Shown: one piece after another, positions 43,686 through 51,961 of the stretch
How positions within the stretch are numbered: position 1 is the stretch's first letter
How the letters are laid out: every line of letters begins with the position of its first letter
Source of the DNA: Streptomyces sp. NBC_00704
GTDB taxonomy: Bacteria; Actinomycetota; Actinomycetes; Streptomycetales; Streptomycetaceae
Reading direction: 5' to 3'
NCBI RefSeq assembly: GCF_036226605.1
Contig: NZ_CP109000.1
Span: 7,870,501 to 7,934,500 of the forward strand
DNA: 64,000 bases
Program-made: the position numbers and the translations under genes
Notes under the pieces: model-generated
What the model was told of the DNA's origin: nothing
Databases searched by the model: none
Seen by the model: the letters and a program-made list of their open reading frames with translations, nothing else

Positions 43686-44830
43686 CACGCGTCCTTCCTG
43701 CTCTTGTCGGCCGCTTCGCGTCCGGATGCTGCCGGCGTGGTCAGGCTCTCAGCGAGTTTCCCGGCCAGCTCGTCCCAGCTGGCGTCGAACTTCTGCACGC
43801 CCTCGTCCTCCAGCGTCTGGACGACGTCGGCGTACTCGATGCCAAGTCGGGCCAGTTCGTCGAGGATGTCGTGTGCCTCGCCGTAGGTGTCGCGGATGCT
43901 GCCGGTCGGGAGCACGCCGTGGTCGGCAACGGCGTTGAGTGTCGCCTCAGGCATGGTGTTGACGACGTCGGGGGCGACCAGGTCCATCACGTAGCGGGTG
44001 TCGGCGTAGGCCGGGTCCTTCACGCCCGTGGAAGCCCACAGCAGGCGCTGCGGTCTGGCACCGGCCCGTTCCAGGCGCTTCCACCGGTCCGTGGCGAGGG
44101 TGTGCTCGTAGTGCTCGTAGGCGATCCGGGCATTGGCGACCGCGGCCCGCCCGCGCAGGGCGGCGGCCCGGTCGCCGCCCAGGCGGTCGAGCCGCCGGTC
44201 GATCTCGGTATCCACCCGGGAGACGAAGAACGACGCCACGGACGCGATCTCGGACAGGTCGTGCCCTTTGTCGCGGGCGCGTTCCATGCCGGTCAAGAAC
44301 GCCTCCGCGACAGCGTCGTAGCGCTCCAGCGAGAACAGCAGCGTGACGTTGATGCTGATGCCCTCGGCCAGACACGCGCTGATCGCTTCCAGGCCCTGCT
44401 TGGCTGCCGGGATCTTCACGAACAGATTCGGCCGGTCCACCAGCCACCACAGCGCCCGCGCTTCGGCGACCGTGCGGGCGGTGTCATGCGCGTTCCTGGG
44501 GTCGACCTCGATCGAGACCCGCCCGTCCACGGTGTCGCTTGCCTCGTAGGCCGGATGCAGCACATCGCAGGCCCAGCGCACGTCGAACGTGGTCAGGGCC
44601 CGCAGTGCCTCGCCCACCTCGACGGAGCGCAGCGCCAGGTCCTTGATCTGAGGGGAGTAGGTGTCGCTGCCCGTGATGGCCTTCGCGAAGATCGTCGGGT
44701 TCGTCGTCACGCCCACGACATGCCGGTCCCTGACCAACTGCGCCAGGCTGCCGTCGGTCAGTCTTTGCCGGCTCAGGTCGTCGAGCCAGATGGACACCCC
44801 ACTCTTCGACAGGCGGGTAAGCACATCCAC
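43685..44830 (-). CDS. tal: transaldolase
   Basis: A protein of 381 residues, the usual length for the actinobacterial transaldolase. It shows GVTTNPTIFAKAI near 40-52, the Schiff-base Lys-139 in NLFVKIPAAK, and INVTLLFSLERYDAV. It transfers a dihydroxyacetone unit between sugar phosphates in the non-oxidative pentose phosphate pathway. GTG 44830 lies behind GAGGAGG. It is translationally coupled to the FAD reductase. With the glucose dehydrogenase and gluconokinase at 36-37 kb it gives this region a pentose-phosphate theme. The location away from zwf/tkt suggests a stress-specific paralog. Confidence 0.93.
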   Translation of the reverse strand: MDVLTRLSKSGVSIWLDDLSRQRLTDGSLAQLVRDRHVVGVTTNPTIFAKAITGSDTYSPQIKDLALRSVEVGEALRALTTFDVRWACDVLHPAYEASDTVDGRVSIEVDPRNAHDTARTVAEARALWWLVDRPNLFVKIPAAKQGLEAISACLAEGISINVTLLFSLERYDAVAEAFLTGMERARDKGHDLSEIASVASFFVSRVDTEIDRRLDRLGGDRAAALRGRAAVANARIAYEHYEHTLATDRWKRLERAGARPQRLLWASTGVKDPAYADTRYVMDLVAPDVVNTMPEATLNAVADHGVLPTGSIRDTYGEAHDILDELARLGIEYADVVQTLEDEGVQKFDASWDELAGKLAESLTTPAASGREAADKSRKDA

Positions 44831-44908
44831 GATGCTTCCTCCTCATCCGATTGCGGATCGGGCCACATGCCTGTGGGTCTGTCGGTGGCACGCGGCAGGG
44901 GGCACGCG

Positions 44909-45391
44909 TCAGGTTGGTTCTGCATGCGTCCTGGACGGCACGACGACGACGGGGAGGTGGGCGTGATGCACGACCTCGGTGCTGGTGGAACCCAGGGTGA
45001 GGCGTCCCCACGCCCCAGAGCCTCTGCTGCCCACGACCAGGAGGCAGGCGTCTGCGCTCGCGTCCAGCAGGACCTGCGCGGGACGACCCGGCTCCACCTT
45101 GATCTCCACTTCGACGGGAGGACCGCCCAACTCCTGCCTGGCCTCTTCCACCGTGCGGGCGATGGACTCGTAGGTGGCGTCACGTATCTGTGTGTCCAGA
45201 TCGTAGGAATCCGGCACGGTCAGCCAGCCGGACATAGTTGCCCTGGTGACGGTGAAGTCGTACGCACACACGGCACGCACGCTGGTACTGCGCAGTTGTG
45301 CCTCCTGCAGGGCGAAACGCATGGCGAGTTCCGAAGCTCCTGAGCCATCGGTTCCCACCACGACGGGTGCACGAGTGGTGGACTGCGTCAT
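44909..45391 (-). CDS. universal stress protein (single UspA domain)
   Basis: A protein of 160 residues. The UspA fold starts VVVGTDGSGASELAMRFALQ and ends with the ATP-binding signature GSRGSGAWGRLTLGSTSTEV, where G-x-x-G-x9-G-S/T is intact. This suggests the ATP-binding type. These proteins are typical of dormancy and hypoxia regulons in actinobacteria. It lies 78 bases upstream of transaldolase on the same strand. Downstream to its right are the remains of a PP2C gene. Confidence 0.92.
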   Translation of the reverse strand: MTQSTTRAPVVVGTDGSGASELAMRFALQEAQLRSTSVRAVCAYDFTVTRATMSGWLTVPDSYDLDTQIRDATYESIARTVEEARQELGGPPVEVEIKVEPGRPAQVLLDASADACLLVVGSRGSGAWGRLTLGSTSTEVVHHAHLPVVVVPSRTHAEPT

Positions 45392-45406
45392 GGAATGCCT
45401 TCCCGT

Positions 45407-46325
45407 TCAGTTGACCTTGCGGACCACCAGCGCGGTGATATCGTCCCGCTGCTCGCCATCGGTATATCGGCGCAGGTCAGCGGTCAGTTTGCGGGCCACC
45501 TTCCATGGGGACACATCCGCCCAGCCCCGCAGTCCCTCTTCGATGGGAGAGAACTCGCCGGCGGCGTCACGTGTCTCGGTGACGCCGTCGCTGCAGAGCA
45601 GGAGTGTCGCGCCGTACGGGAAAGCGCAGCGCGGTAACGAAGCGCTCGGGCCCGGACCGCGCCGCGAAGGCGTTGTGCCGCTCCACCGCCGCCCCCAGGG
45701 CGTCGGCGACAGCCGTGCGCGTAGGCTCACTCTGGGCGGTTTCCCGAAACGCGCCGAGCACCGCGAAGGCAGCTGCCACCGCGGGCAAGCCCTCGCCCTG
45801 AACGTCGCCGATGAGCAGACGCGTTCCGTAGGGTGAGGCCCCGGCCTCGTAGGCGTCTCCGCCCACCAGCAGGTCTCCTCTACCATCAGACACACTCCGT
45901 CGACGATCACCCGATCATGGCCACGGGCAACGCGCGCAGCATCTGACGCTGAAGCGTGGCAGCGCCGGATCGCATGCGTCGTGTCTCCTCCTCCCGTTTG
46001 ATCCGGTTACGGCAGGTCAGGACGCACAGCGCACCCAGCGCCAAGGCCAGCAGCATCACGATGACCTGGTCGCCGAGCGAGGGAAGCGGCCTGTACGCCA
46101 CACGACGGCGTAGGCCGTCTCGCGCAGCGTGCCGACCGTTGCCGTCAGCGCGGGCAACATGACCATGAGGGGAATCAGTCTCACCGTGCTGTCGCCGATC
46201 GCCAGCTCCAGCAGGACCAGGAGAACGGCCAACGCCATCACCGACATCATCGCGACGCCGGGCAGCTGCGCACCATGCCTTTGCGTTGCCCTCAGCCCTC
46301 CGCGCATCTTGGCAAACGCGGCCAT
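45407..46325 (-). pseudogene. membrane PP2C-type phosphatase, several frameshifts
   Basis: Pieces of one protein lie in three frames. Two membrane helices (MSVMALAVLLVLLELAIG; VIVMLLALALGALCVLTCRN) precede LLVGGDAYEAGASPYGTRLL and IGDVQGEGLPAVAAAFAVLG, then LLLCSDGVTETRDAAGEFSP and DDITALVVRKVN. The order is that of a membrane SpoIIE-type phosphatase. At least two frame breaks and a deletion before the GGDAYE motif disable it. The 3' end lies 15 bases from the universal stress protein start. Confidence 0.8.
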
Positions 46326-46496
46326 GAGCTGAGGCCACACTCGCCAGCGGAACACCTTTCCACGGTCCCGCCGAAGGCCCCTCCACGCAAGTTTCGCTGT
46401 CGGGACGCCGCATCGAGGTCTGACTGGTTCACCGCCCCGCCGTGGCGGGGCGATGCCCGCGCCATGTCGGTTGTCCATCGGTGCGCCGCCTCCGCC

Positions 46497-47145
46497 TCAG
46501 TCCATGGCACCGTCGTCCAGGCCGTTCGTGCGTGCGGGGGCTGAGCCACGGCGGGCGTCGGCGCACCGGCCCAGGTTCTCGGCCTGGTCCAGGGCCGCGA
46601 CGTCCGGGTGGCGGAGGTCGAAGGCCGGAGACTCGCTGCGGATCTTCGGCAGGGTGAGGAAGTTGTGCCGCGGCGGCGGGCAAGACGTGGCCCACTCCAG
46701 CGAACGGCCGTAGCCCCACGGGTCATCGACCTTGACCGCACGCCCGTGCTTGGCGGTCTTCCAGACGTTGTAGAGGAAGGGAAGCGTGGACAAGCCCAGC
46801 AGGAAGGCTCCGATCGTGGAGATCGTCCTGAGCGCGGTGAAGCCGTCGGCGGCGAGGTACTCGGCGTAGCGGCGTGGCATGCCTTCCGCGCCCAGCCAGT
46901 GCTGGACCAGGAACGTCGTGTGGAAGCCGACGAACAGCGTCCAGAAGTGGATCTTCCCGAGGCGCTCGCCGAGCATTTTCCCGGTGAACTTCGGCCACCA
47001 GAAGTAGACCCGGAGAACATCGCGAACACCACGGTGCCGAAGACCACGTAAGGGAAGTGGGCCACCACGAAGTACGAGTCGGTGACGTGGAAGTCCAGTG
47101 GCGGGGAGGCCAGGATGACGCCCGTCAGCCCGCCGGGAGGAAGGT
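46497..47145 (-). pseudogene. ctaD: cytochrome c oxidase subunit I, 3' end only, frameshifted
   Basis: It reads GGLTGVILASPPLDFHVTDS and YFVVAHFPYVVFGTVVFAMF. After loss of one G near 47010 it continues in the next frame with MLGERLGKIHFWTLFVGFHT to the stop at 46497. These are the last four helices and the C-terminal tail of subunit I. The catalytic heme/copper part is absent, as the gene begins abruptly beside the membrane-protein gene at 47160. Confidence 0.85.
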
Positions 47146-47159
47146 GACCAGGAGGAGGG

Positions 47160-47588
47160 TCACACGGCCAGAACGCTGGTGCCGAGGCCGATCAGAAGCA
47201 TGACCTTGGCGATCTCGGCGATCACGTAGTGCAGGTGGCCGTGCGAACGCGGAAGGTCCTCGCCGGCCAGTATCAGGTCGGACCGCCGGTTGAGCCGCGG
47301 GCGGATCACGGTCAGCTGCCCGAGGAGCAGGCCGGCCACGACGACGGCCAGCAGGGTGACCGCAGCGGGTGCGTTTCCCCCGACGGCCGCGACGACCACC
47401 ACGCCGGCCAGTGCCGTCTCGGCGAGGTTCAGCGCTCGGAAGACGAGTCGGCCGATACCCAGTCCGATGGGGACGGTCACTCCGGGGGCGCGGAACTTCA
47501 ACGGCGTCTCCAGGAACGAGATGGCCAGCACCATCCCGAGCCATAGGAAGGCCGCCGCACCGGTCACGGCGGCTGACGTGTGGTTCAT
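47160..47588 (-). CDS. four-helix membrane protein of unknown function
   Basis: A protein of 142 residues with four predicted membrane helices (about 8-28, 47-68, 73-92, 118-138). A conserved-looking loop, RPRLNRRSDLILAGEDLPRS then HGHLHYVIAEIAKVMLL, contains His residues that could bind metal or heme. I do not recognise a named family. It lies 80 bases downstream of the HTH regulator and is probably the third gene of the ferredoxin operon. Confidence 0.7.
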   Translation of the reverse strand: MNHTSAAVTGAAAFLWLGMVLAISFLETPLKFRAPGVTVPIGLGIGRLVFRALNLAETALAGVVVVAAVGGNAPAAVTLLAVVVAGLLLGQLTVIRPRLNRRSDLILAGEDLPRSHGHLHYVIAEIAKVMLLIGLGTSVLAV

Positions 47589-47668
47589 CGATGTACTGCC
47601 TTTCTCCTACGGATCAACTTGGCGCGCATACGTGGTCAGGCAATGGGCCAGGACGCCAGCCGGCCGCT

Positions 47669-48355
47669 TCAGGCGGTGGCGGAGCCGGCAGGGGGCGCGG
47701 GTGCCAGATGGGCGAGGCAGGAGTCCGGTTCGGCGAACGGTTCCAGGCGGTCTGCCGCCATCGGTGCCCGCAGCTCGGCCAACGCCCCCTGCATCAGCCC
47801 CAGATGCACGGAGCAGACCAGCTGCCCGTGCTCCTGGGCAAGTTCGAGGAAGGGGCAGTGCCGCAGCCGGATCCGCTCCGGCGCCCCGCCGTCGCCGCCC
47901 CCTTCTGGCGTGGGTGAGAAGCCGAGATCGTCCAGCAGGGCCGTGAGCCGGACCGCCGACTCCTCGGCCGTGGGACGGTGGTAGGGCGGTACGGGGTCGA
48001 TCAGGAAGCGGCCCCACGCCCGGCCGGCCTCCATGGCGGCCCGGTGTGCGTTGTCGGGTCCGGTCGACGCCAGGTGGCTGAGCAGGATCTGGGCCAGCAG
48101 GCGGTAGCTCCGGGTGCCTCCGCGGTCCATTCCCGGCTGCGGCGCGTAGACGGTGCGAGGCCGGCCGGGGCCGGCGGGCTCTTCGAGCTGCCGCTCGATC
48201 AGGCCCTCGGCCACCAGTGCGTCCAGATGGAAGCGCACGGTGTTGGGGTGGACGCCGATCCGTTCGGCGACCTCCGTCACGCCCAGAGGCGCCGGGGCGG
48301 CACGCAGTTCGTCCAGCACCTCACGGCGGCGAGGGCTCCTCGGCGCGGGGGGCAT
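47669..48355 (-). CDS. HTH regulator with C-terminal Cys cluster (ArsR/SufR-like)
   Basis: A protein of 228 residues. A winged-helix domain (about 8-75) contains GVTEVAERIGVHPNTVRFHL. The effector part (about 85-220) carries Cys residues in RHCPFLELAQEHGQLVCSVH (a C-x13-C spacing) and later PDSCLAHL. Arrangements like this in the SufR group hold an Fe-S cluster, so an Fe-S or metal sensor is likely, not proven. Its ATG is one base after the stop of the ferredoxin gene (TGA-C-ATG). The AT-rich palindrome at 48732-48745, between this operon and the DUF2249 gene, is its likely operator. Confidence 0.82.
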   Translation of the reverse strand: MPPAPRSPRRREVLDELRAAPAPLGVTEVAERIGVHPNTVRFHLDALVAEGLIERQLEEPAGPGRPRTVYAPQPGMDRGGTRSYRLLAQILLSHLASTGPDNAHRAAMEAGRAWGRFLIDPVPPYHRPTAEESAVRLTALLDDLGFSPTPEGGGDGGAPERIRLRHCPFLELAQEHGQLVCSVHLGLMQGALAELRAPMAADRLEPFAEPDSCLAHLAPAPPAGSATA

Positions 48356-48356
48356 G

Positions 48357-48686
48357 TCAGCTCGCCGCCTGTCCCTGGGGCGGGAGCGCGGCGATCAGCG
48401 GATGGTCACGCTCGATCAGGCCCAGCTTGGACGCGCCCCCGGGTGAGCCGAGCACGTCGAAGAACTCCACGTTGGCCCTGTAGTAGTCCCGCCACTCACC
48501 TGGCACGTCGTCCTCGTAGAAGATCGCCTCGACAGGACAGACCGGCTCGCAGGCCCCGCAGTCGACGCATTCGTCGGGGTGGATGTAGAGCGAGCGCTGT
48601 CCCTCGTAGATGCAGTCGACGGGGCACTCCTCGATGCACGCCTTGTCCTTCACGTCCACACACGGCTGTGCGATCACATACGTCAT
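48357..48686 (-). CDS. fdxA: 7Fe ferredoxin
   Basis: A protein of 109 residues, normal for the actinobacterial seven-iron ferredoxins. Cys residues lie in the N-terminal half: PCVDVKDKACIEECPVDCIY and CVDCGACEPVCPVEAIFYED, supporting one [3Fe-4S] and one [4Fe-4S] cluster. It serves as a low-potential electron carrier. It is first in an operon with a Cys-containing HTH regulator and a membrane protein. A GGGAAG precedes the ATG. It may accept electrons from the FAD reductase at 42453. Confidence 0.93.
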   Translation of the reverse strand: MTYVIAQPCVDVKDKACIEECPVDCIYEGQRSLYIHPDECVDCGACEPVCPVEAIFYEDDVPGEWRDYYRANVEFFDVLGSPGGASKLGLIERDHPLIAALPPQGQAAS

Positions 48687-48731
48687 GATCCCGCTTCCCT
48701 TGCATCCCGGAGGTACCCAGGTTTTTACGAA

Positions 48732-48745
48732 TACTACATGTAATA
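48732..48745. promoter_or_regulatory. AT-rich palindrome TACTACATGTAATA in a divergent promoter
   Basis: Symmetric at 12 of 14 positions around TACATGTA, in a locally AT-rich 95-base gap between fdxA (leftward) and the DUF2249 gene (rightward). It is a probable operator for the HTH regulator, placed to control both operons. Confidence 0.6.
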
Positions 48746-48781
48746 ATTGACCTACGGGGTGGAAAGAAAAGGGGCACCACG

Positions 48782-49516
48782 ATGACGTCGCCTTCCGAGA
48801 TCTACATCGAGTCGACCGAGACCGACCCGGTGGTCCGGGCACAGAGCGTTCTGCAGCAGACCAACCAGCGGCTTCAGGGCCGGCTGGCCACGCTGACCGA
48901 GATCGACCCCGTCGCGGACGCCGGGGAGTCGGTCCGCACCGCCGTGAGCGACTTCTGCACCGGCGAACTGCTCCGTTACCTGAGCGCGTGCGATCAGACC
49001 CTGTACGCCGCCGCGGCGGGCGCGGCCGAGACCCGGCTGCTGGTCCGCGCGCTGCGCACCACCGCAAGCGTGGTACGCCAGCACATCGACAAGCTGTCCT
49101 CGGCCGACGGTGCAGCCTCCGCTGCCGTGATCGCGCGGGCCACCGAGGCTGTACTGCGTGCGCATCTCGCGGTGGAGCGGAGTGTGCTGCTGCCGGCCCT
49201 CGTCCGCCTTCCTGGTGCCGACCTGCCCGCTCTGGTCGCGGATCTGGACACGCTGCTCGGCGGCGGCCGGCTCGAGAGCCCCGCCGTCATCGACGTACGC
49301 GAGATCCCGCACGGCCAGCGGCACCCGCGGATCTTCACACGCTTCGCCCGCCTGGCACCGGGTGAGACCTTCACCTTGGTCAACAACCACGACCCCAAGC
49401 CGCTGCACCACGAGTTCCAGTCCGCCCACCCCGGCACCTTCACCTGGGAGTACGTCGAGTCGGGCCCCGAGCAATGGCAGGTCCGCATCGGCCGGCAGGC
49501 GGGCTCGGATGACTGA
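48782..49516 (+). CDS. hemerythrin-like/DUF2249 protein
   Basis: A protein of 244 residues. The N-terminal part (about 20-150) is an all-helical bundle with scattered His and Glu (RQHIDK, LRAHLAVERSVLLPAL), hemerythrin-like in outline. The C-terminal DUF2249 domain (about 165-240) shows VIDVREIPHGQRHPRIFTRF, LVNNHDPKPLHHEF and GTFTWEYVESGPEQWQVRI. DUF2249 proteins often occur with nitrogen-oxide and denitrification genes. It overlaps the downstream cupin gene by 8 bases and faces the ferredoxin/regulator operon. A role in handling nitric oxide or oxygen is a reasonable inference. Confidence 0.82.
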   Translation: MTSPSEIYIESTETDPVVRAQSVLQQTNQRLQGRLATLTEIDPVADAGESVRTAVSDFCTGELLRYLSACDQTLYAAAAGAAETRLLVRALRTTASVVRQHIDKLSSADGAASAAVIARATEAVLRAHLAVERSVLLPALVRLPGADLPALVADLDTLLGGGRLESPAVIDVREIPHGQRHPRIFTRFARLAPGETFTLVNNHDPKPLHHEFQSAHPGTFTWEYVESGPEQWQVRIGRQAGSDD

Positions 49517-49934
49517 GCCGCACGCCGCCGATGGCCCGCAGGAAGCTGTACCGCAGATCCTGTGCGACACCCGGGTGCTGACCGGCCAGGTGCCCGCAAC
49601 CATGGGAGCACTGTGGAAACTGGCCGAGCCCGGGCGTCAGATGGACGCCAACGTCATCCACTTGCCACCCGGTGAGCGCATCAAGACCCACACCGAACCG
49701 GACCTGGATGTCCTGCTCGTCGTCGTCGGCGGAGACGGAACCGTCGGCATCGGCACGGCCGACGAACCGCAGCACGTGGCCGAGGGCATGCTGCTCTGGC
49801 TTCCGCACGGCTCCACGCGCAGCATCACCGCGGGCGACGGCGGCATCCAATACCTCACGGTCCATCGACGCCGCCCCGGCATGCAGATCCGTCCACGCCC
49901 CGATCAACCGGCGAAACCCGAACGCCCGCACTGA
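49509..49934 (+). CDS. small cupin-domain protein
   Basis: A protein of 141 residues. The cupin barrel (about 40-120) shows VIHLPPGERIKTHTEPDLDV and LLVVVGGDGTVGIG, with His in the first motif and the second motif reading MLLWLPHGSTRSI. It probably binds one metal ion. It starts inside the end of the DUF2249 gene, so the two are co-translated. Its function is otherwise unknown; redox or NO chemistry is suggested by context. Confidence 0.82.
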   Translation: MTEPHAADGPQEAVPQILCDTRVLTGQVPATMGALWKLAEPGRQMDANVIHLPPGERIKTHTEPDLDVLLVVVGGDGTVGIGTADEPQHVAEGMLLWLPHGSTRSITAGDGGIQYLTVHRRRPGMQIRPRPDQPAKPERPH

Positions 49935-50044
49935 CCCCGCCCGCCGACGCCGCCCCGGACCCGATGGACTGCCCAGCGGACGGAGCCCGAGTGCTTCACT
50001 TGCCGGGGCGCTGTCGGATACGGATCCGAGAAGAGAGGCTCATC

Positions 50045-50287
50045 GTGACCGAAAGCGCAGTCCCACATATCGGCAGCCCACGGATCACGGTGCTCGGTGT
50101 ACAGCCCGCCACCCCGCCCTTCCGGGTCGTGGAAATCGACGGCGAAGTGGTCGGCGAGGCGAAGACCATCACCGACGTGCTGCTCGCCGCCTTGGCGGCC
50201 GGCATCATCGTGCACGATCTGGACGACCCGGGTGTGGTCCGCTGGGTCGGCGGCGACAAGTTCACCTGGTCGCCCAGGCGGTGGTGA
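50045..50287 (+). CDS. conserved small hypothetical protein
   Basis: A protein of 80 residues: ITVLGVQPATPPFRVVEIDG, EVVGEAKTITDVLLAALAAG, then VVRWVGGDKFTWSPRRW. The GTG start has GAGAGG 6 bases upstream. Conserved-looking acidic and Trp residues suggest a folded protein, but I know no function. It follows the cupin gene by 110 bases and probably belongs to the DUF2249 operon. From 50288 to 50559 I see no gene. Confidence 0.65.
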   Translation: MTESAVPHIGSPRITVLGVQPATPPFRVVEIDGEVVGEAKTITDVLLAALAAGIIVHDLDDPGVVRWVGGDKFTWSPRRW

Positions 50288-50559
50288 ATCCGGCGAGGAC
50301 ATCTTCGCCAGGCTTCGCCCACCTGGCCCCGACGGGGAACCGAAGCCCGGCCAGGCCCGGGGACCATCCAGGCCACGTCACGAGTCCAGACCGGTGCCGA
50401 GGTCTCACCCTTCCAGTCCCTGCGCATCGGCTTGGCCGTCGGGTCCGCAGGACGGCGCAGGAGTTCGTCCACCATGATCGACGGCTGGCCGAGCCGGTCG
50501 GAGAGCGCCTTGCTGGTGGGTCACTTCGAGTGTGGTGGCGCACATTGCGAAGGCTGAAC

Positions 50560-50860
50560 GCCTGGAAGAACACGGACCTGTCAGCAGTGCACCCGACGAG
50601 GACCCGTCCCCGCAGCCACTGGAACCGATCGAGGAACGCGTCGGCCGGCAACTCACCGACGCCCTCAAGCGGATCCGGCAACCACCCGGCCTCGCCGTGC
50701 ACCTGGAGGCGGTACATCTGGGAACGCAGAGGCGAGGCGTCTGCGAGATCGAGTCCAGCACCCGCACCACCTACTGACGCGGCACCTACGACACCGAAGA
50801 CCAGCTCAGGATCGAGTCGTCGTCACCCGCCCGCGGTGCCCTCACCGCCAACCACCTCGC
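50560..50860 (+). pseudogene. folE: GTP cyclohydrolase I 3'-end remnant
   Basis: The forward frame reads EERVGRQLTDALKRIRQPPG, LAVHLEAVHLGTQRRGVCEI and ESSTRTTY, then TGA, then RGTYDTEDQLR. It closely follows the intact folE at 38493-39206. The zinc Cys of H-L-C-T is Gly here, and the Trp codon after T-T-Y/H has become TGA. The 5' half is missing. It sits next to the second DUF488 gene. Confidence 0.85.
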
Positions 50861-50921
50861 CCTCCAGGGCGCCCTCGTCATCACCACCGCCACAGTGGCA
50901 GCAGACCAGTCTCCTGTGCTG

Positions 50922-51284
50922 TCAGCTCCGGATGAGCGCGGCAAGCACTTCGGCTTTGCTGGTCTCGGGATGTCTGGTGGCGGTGAGGAGTGTCAGGGTG
51001 GCGTCTTCGGCGAGGTCGCGCAGGTGCGCCAGAGCATCTGCACGTTCGGGATCTTGGAGCTCGGCCTGGTAGCGGTGGCTGAACTCCGCGAAACGATCGG
51101 GGTTGCGGAGGTACCACTTGCGCAGCTCCATGGAGGGCGCGACCTGCTTGCACCACTCGTCGAGGTGGGCCTTCTCCTTGGTCATGCCCCGGGGCCAGAG
51201 GCCGTCAACCAGCACTCTGGTGCCGTCAGTCCGGGCCGGTGTGTCGTAGACCCGGCGGACGTGCACGGTTCGCTTCTGTGCCAT
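50922..51284 (-). CDS. DUF488 family protein (copy 2)
   Basis: A protein of 120 residues with the same landmarks as the first copy: VLVDGLWPRGMTKEKAHLDE, WCKQVAPSMELRKWYLRNPD, LLTATRHPETSKAEVLAALI. It is a paralog, not a recent duplicate. As with copy 1, its molecular role is unknown. The folE remnant beside it mirrors the folE-DUF488 proximity at 38-42 kb. Confidence 0.88.
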   Translation of the reverse strand: MAQKRTVHVRRVYDTPARTDGTRVLVDGLWPRGMTKEKAHLDEWCKQVAPSMELRKWYLRNPDRFAEFSHRYQAELQDPERADALAHLRDLAEDATLTLLTATRHPETSKAEVLAALIRS

Positions 51285-51320
51285 GAAGGGCCTCCCGCCA
51301 GGTCTACGCTACTTCCGGTG

Positions 51321-51818
51321 TCACACGTAGTAACGAGAGATGATCTCGAGCCGCGCCACTTCGTCCGGTCCCGGATACGCCACCAGCACCGGCAAGCCGC
51401 TGGGATCCCGGCCCTCGATGAGAGTGAAGCCCTCAGCCTCCCTCGTGTCGACACGGTCGGAGCGGGCTCTGAGCACGCGCTCGCACCGCTGGAAGTCGTC
51501 GGGGCCGTCCGCCGTCCAGATCACGTACTGCGCGCCGGCGTGGCCCGACGGGTGGAGGGCGCGCGAGCCAACGGCGCGCAGGTACACCTGAAAGCCGTTA
51601 CGACTCACGAGTAGTGCGGCAGTCGCCGTGCGTACGGTGACCTTCATGTTCAGCAGCTCCCCGTAGAAGTCCGCCGATGCGTCGTGGTCGTGGACGAACA
51701 CCACGACCGACGCCAGCCGGGGCCCGCGCGCATCCCATCCGCTGTCGACCGGGTCCGAACCCGGTGCAGCATGCGCGTGCAGCGGGCCAGAGGACGCCGC
51801 TTCATGTGGGTAGGCCAT
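51321..51818 (-). CDS. VOC (glyoxalase-like) superfamily protein
   Basis: A protein of 165 residues. After a disordered start (about 1-32) one VOC module follows: LASVVVFVHDHDASADFYGE, LLNMKVTVRTATAALL, VIWTADGPDDFQRCERVLRA and FTLIEGRDPSGLPVLVAYPG. The expected metal ligands are partly present (His in HDHD, Glu in LIEGRDP). Substrate unknown; roles range from dioxygenase to resistance protein. ATG 51818 has AAGGGGG upstream. Confidence 0.78.
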   Translation of the reverse strand: MAYPHEAASSGPLHAHAAPGSDPVDSGWDARGPRLASVVVFVHDHDASADFYGELLNMKVTVRTATAALLVSRNGFQVYLRAVGSRALHPSGHAGAQYVIWTADGPDDFQRCERVLRARSDRVDTREAEGFTLIEGRDPSGLPVLVAYPGPDEVARLEIISRYYV

Positions 51819-51961
51819 AGGGCCCCCTTCCAACCAACTTCGACCGCGATGCGAGGGCTTCCCTGGGAGGTTTCCGGGTCCGGTTTCCACGCTACCCGGA
51901 CCGTGTCGTGCTCGCTGGAAACGTCACCAGCAGGCCCACAGGGGGGCACGGTCACGGGTTC

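Noticed and set aside
50288..50559. Possible coding remnant between the 80-residue protein and the folE fragment
   Set aside because: The frames look protein-like in places, but I could not match any family or start site.
8214..50780. TGA at Trp positions in two genes (8214-8216; about 50777) as a sign of UGA recoding
   Set aside because: Many intact genes in the window end in TGA, and one of the two cases is a plainly truncated pseudogene. Ordinary G-to-A mutation is simpler.
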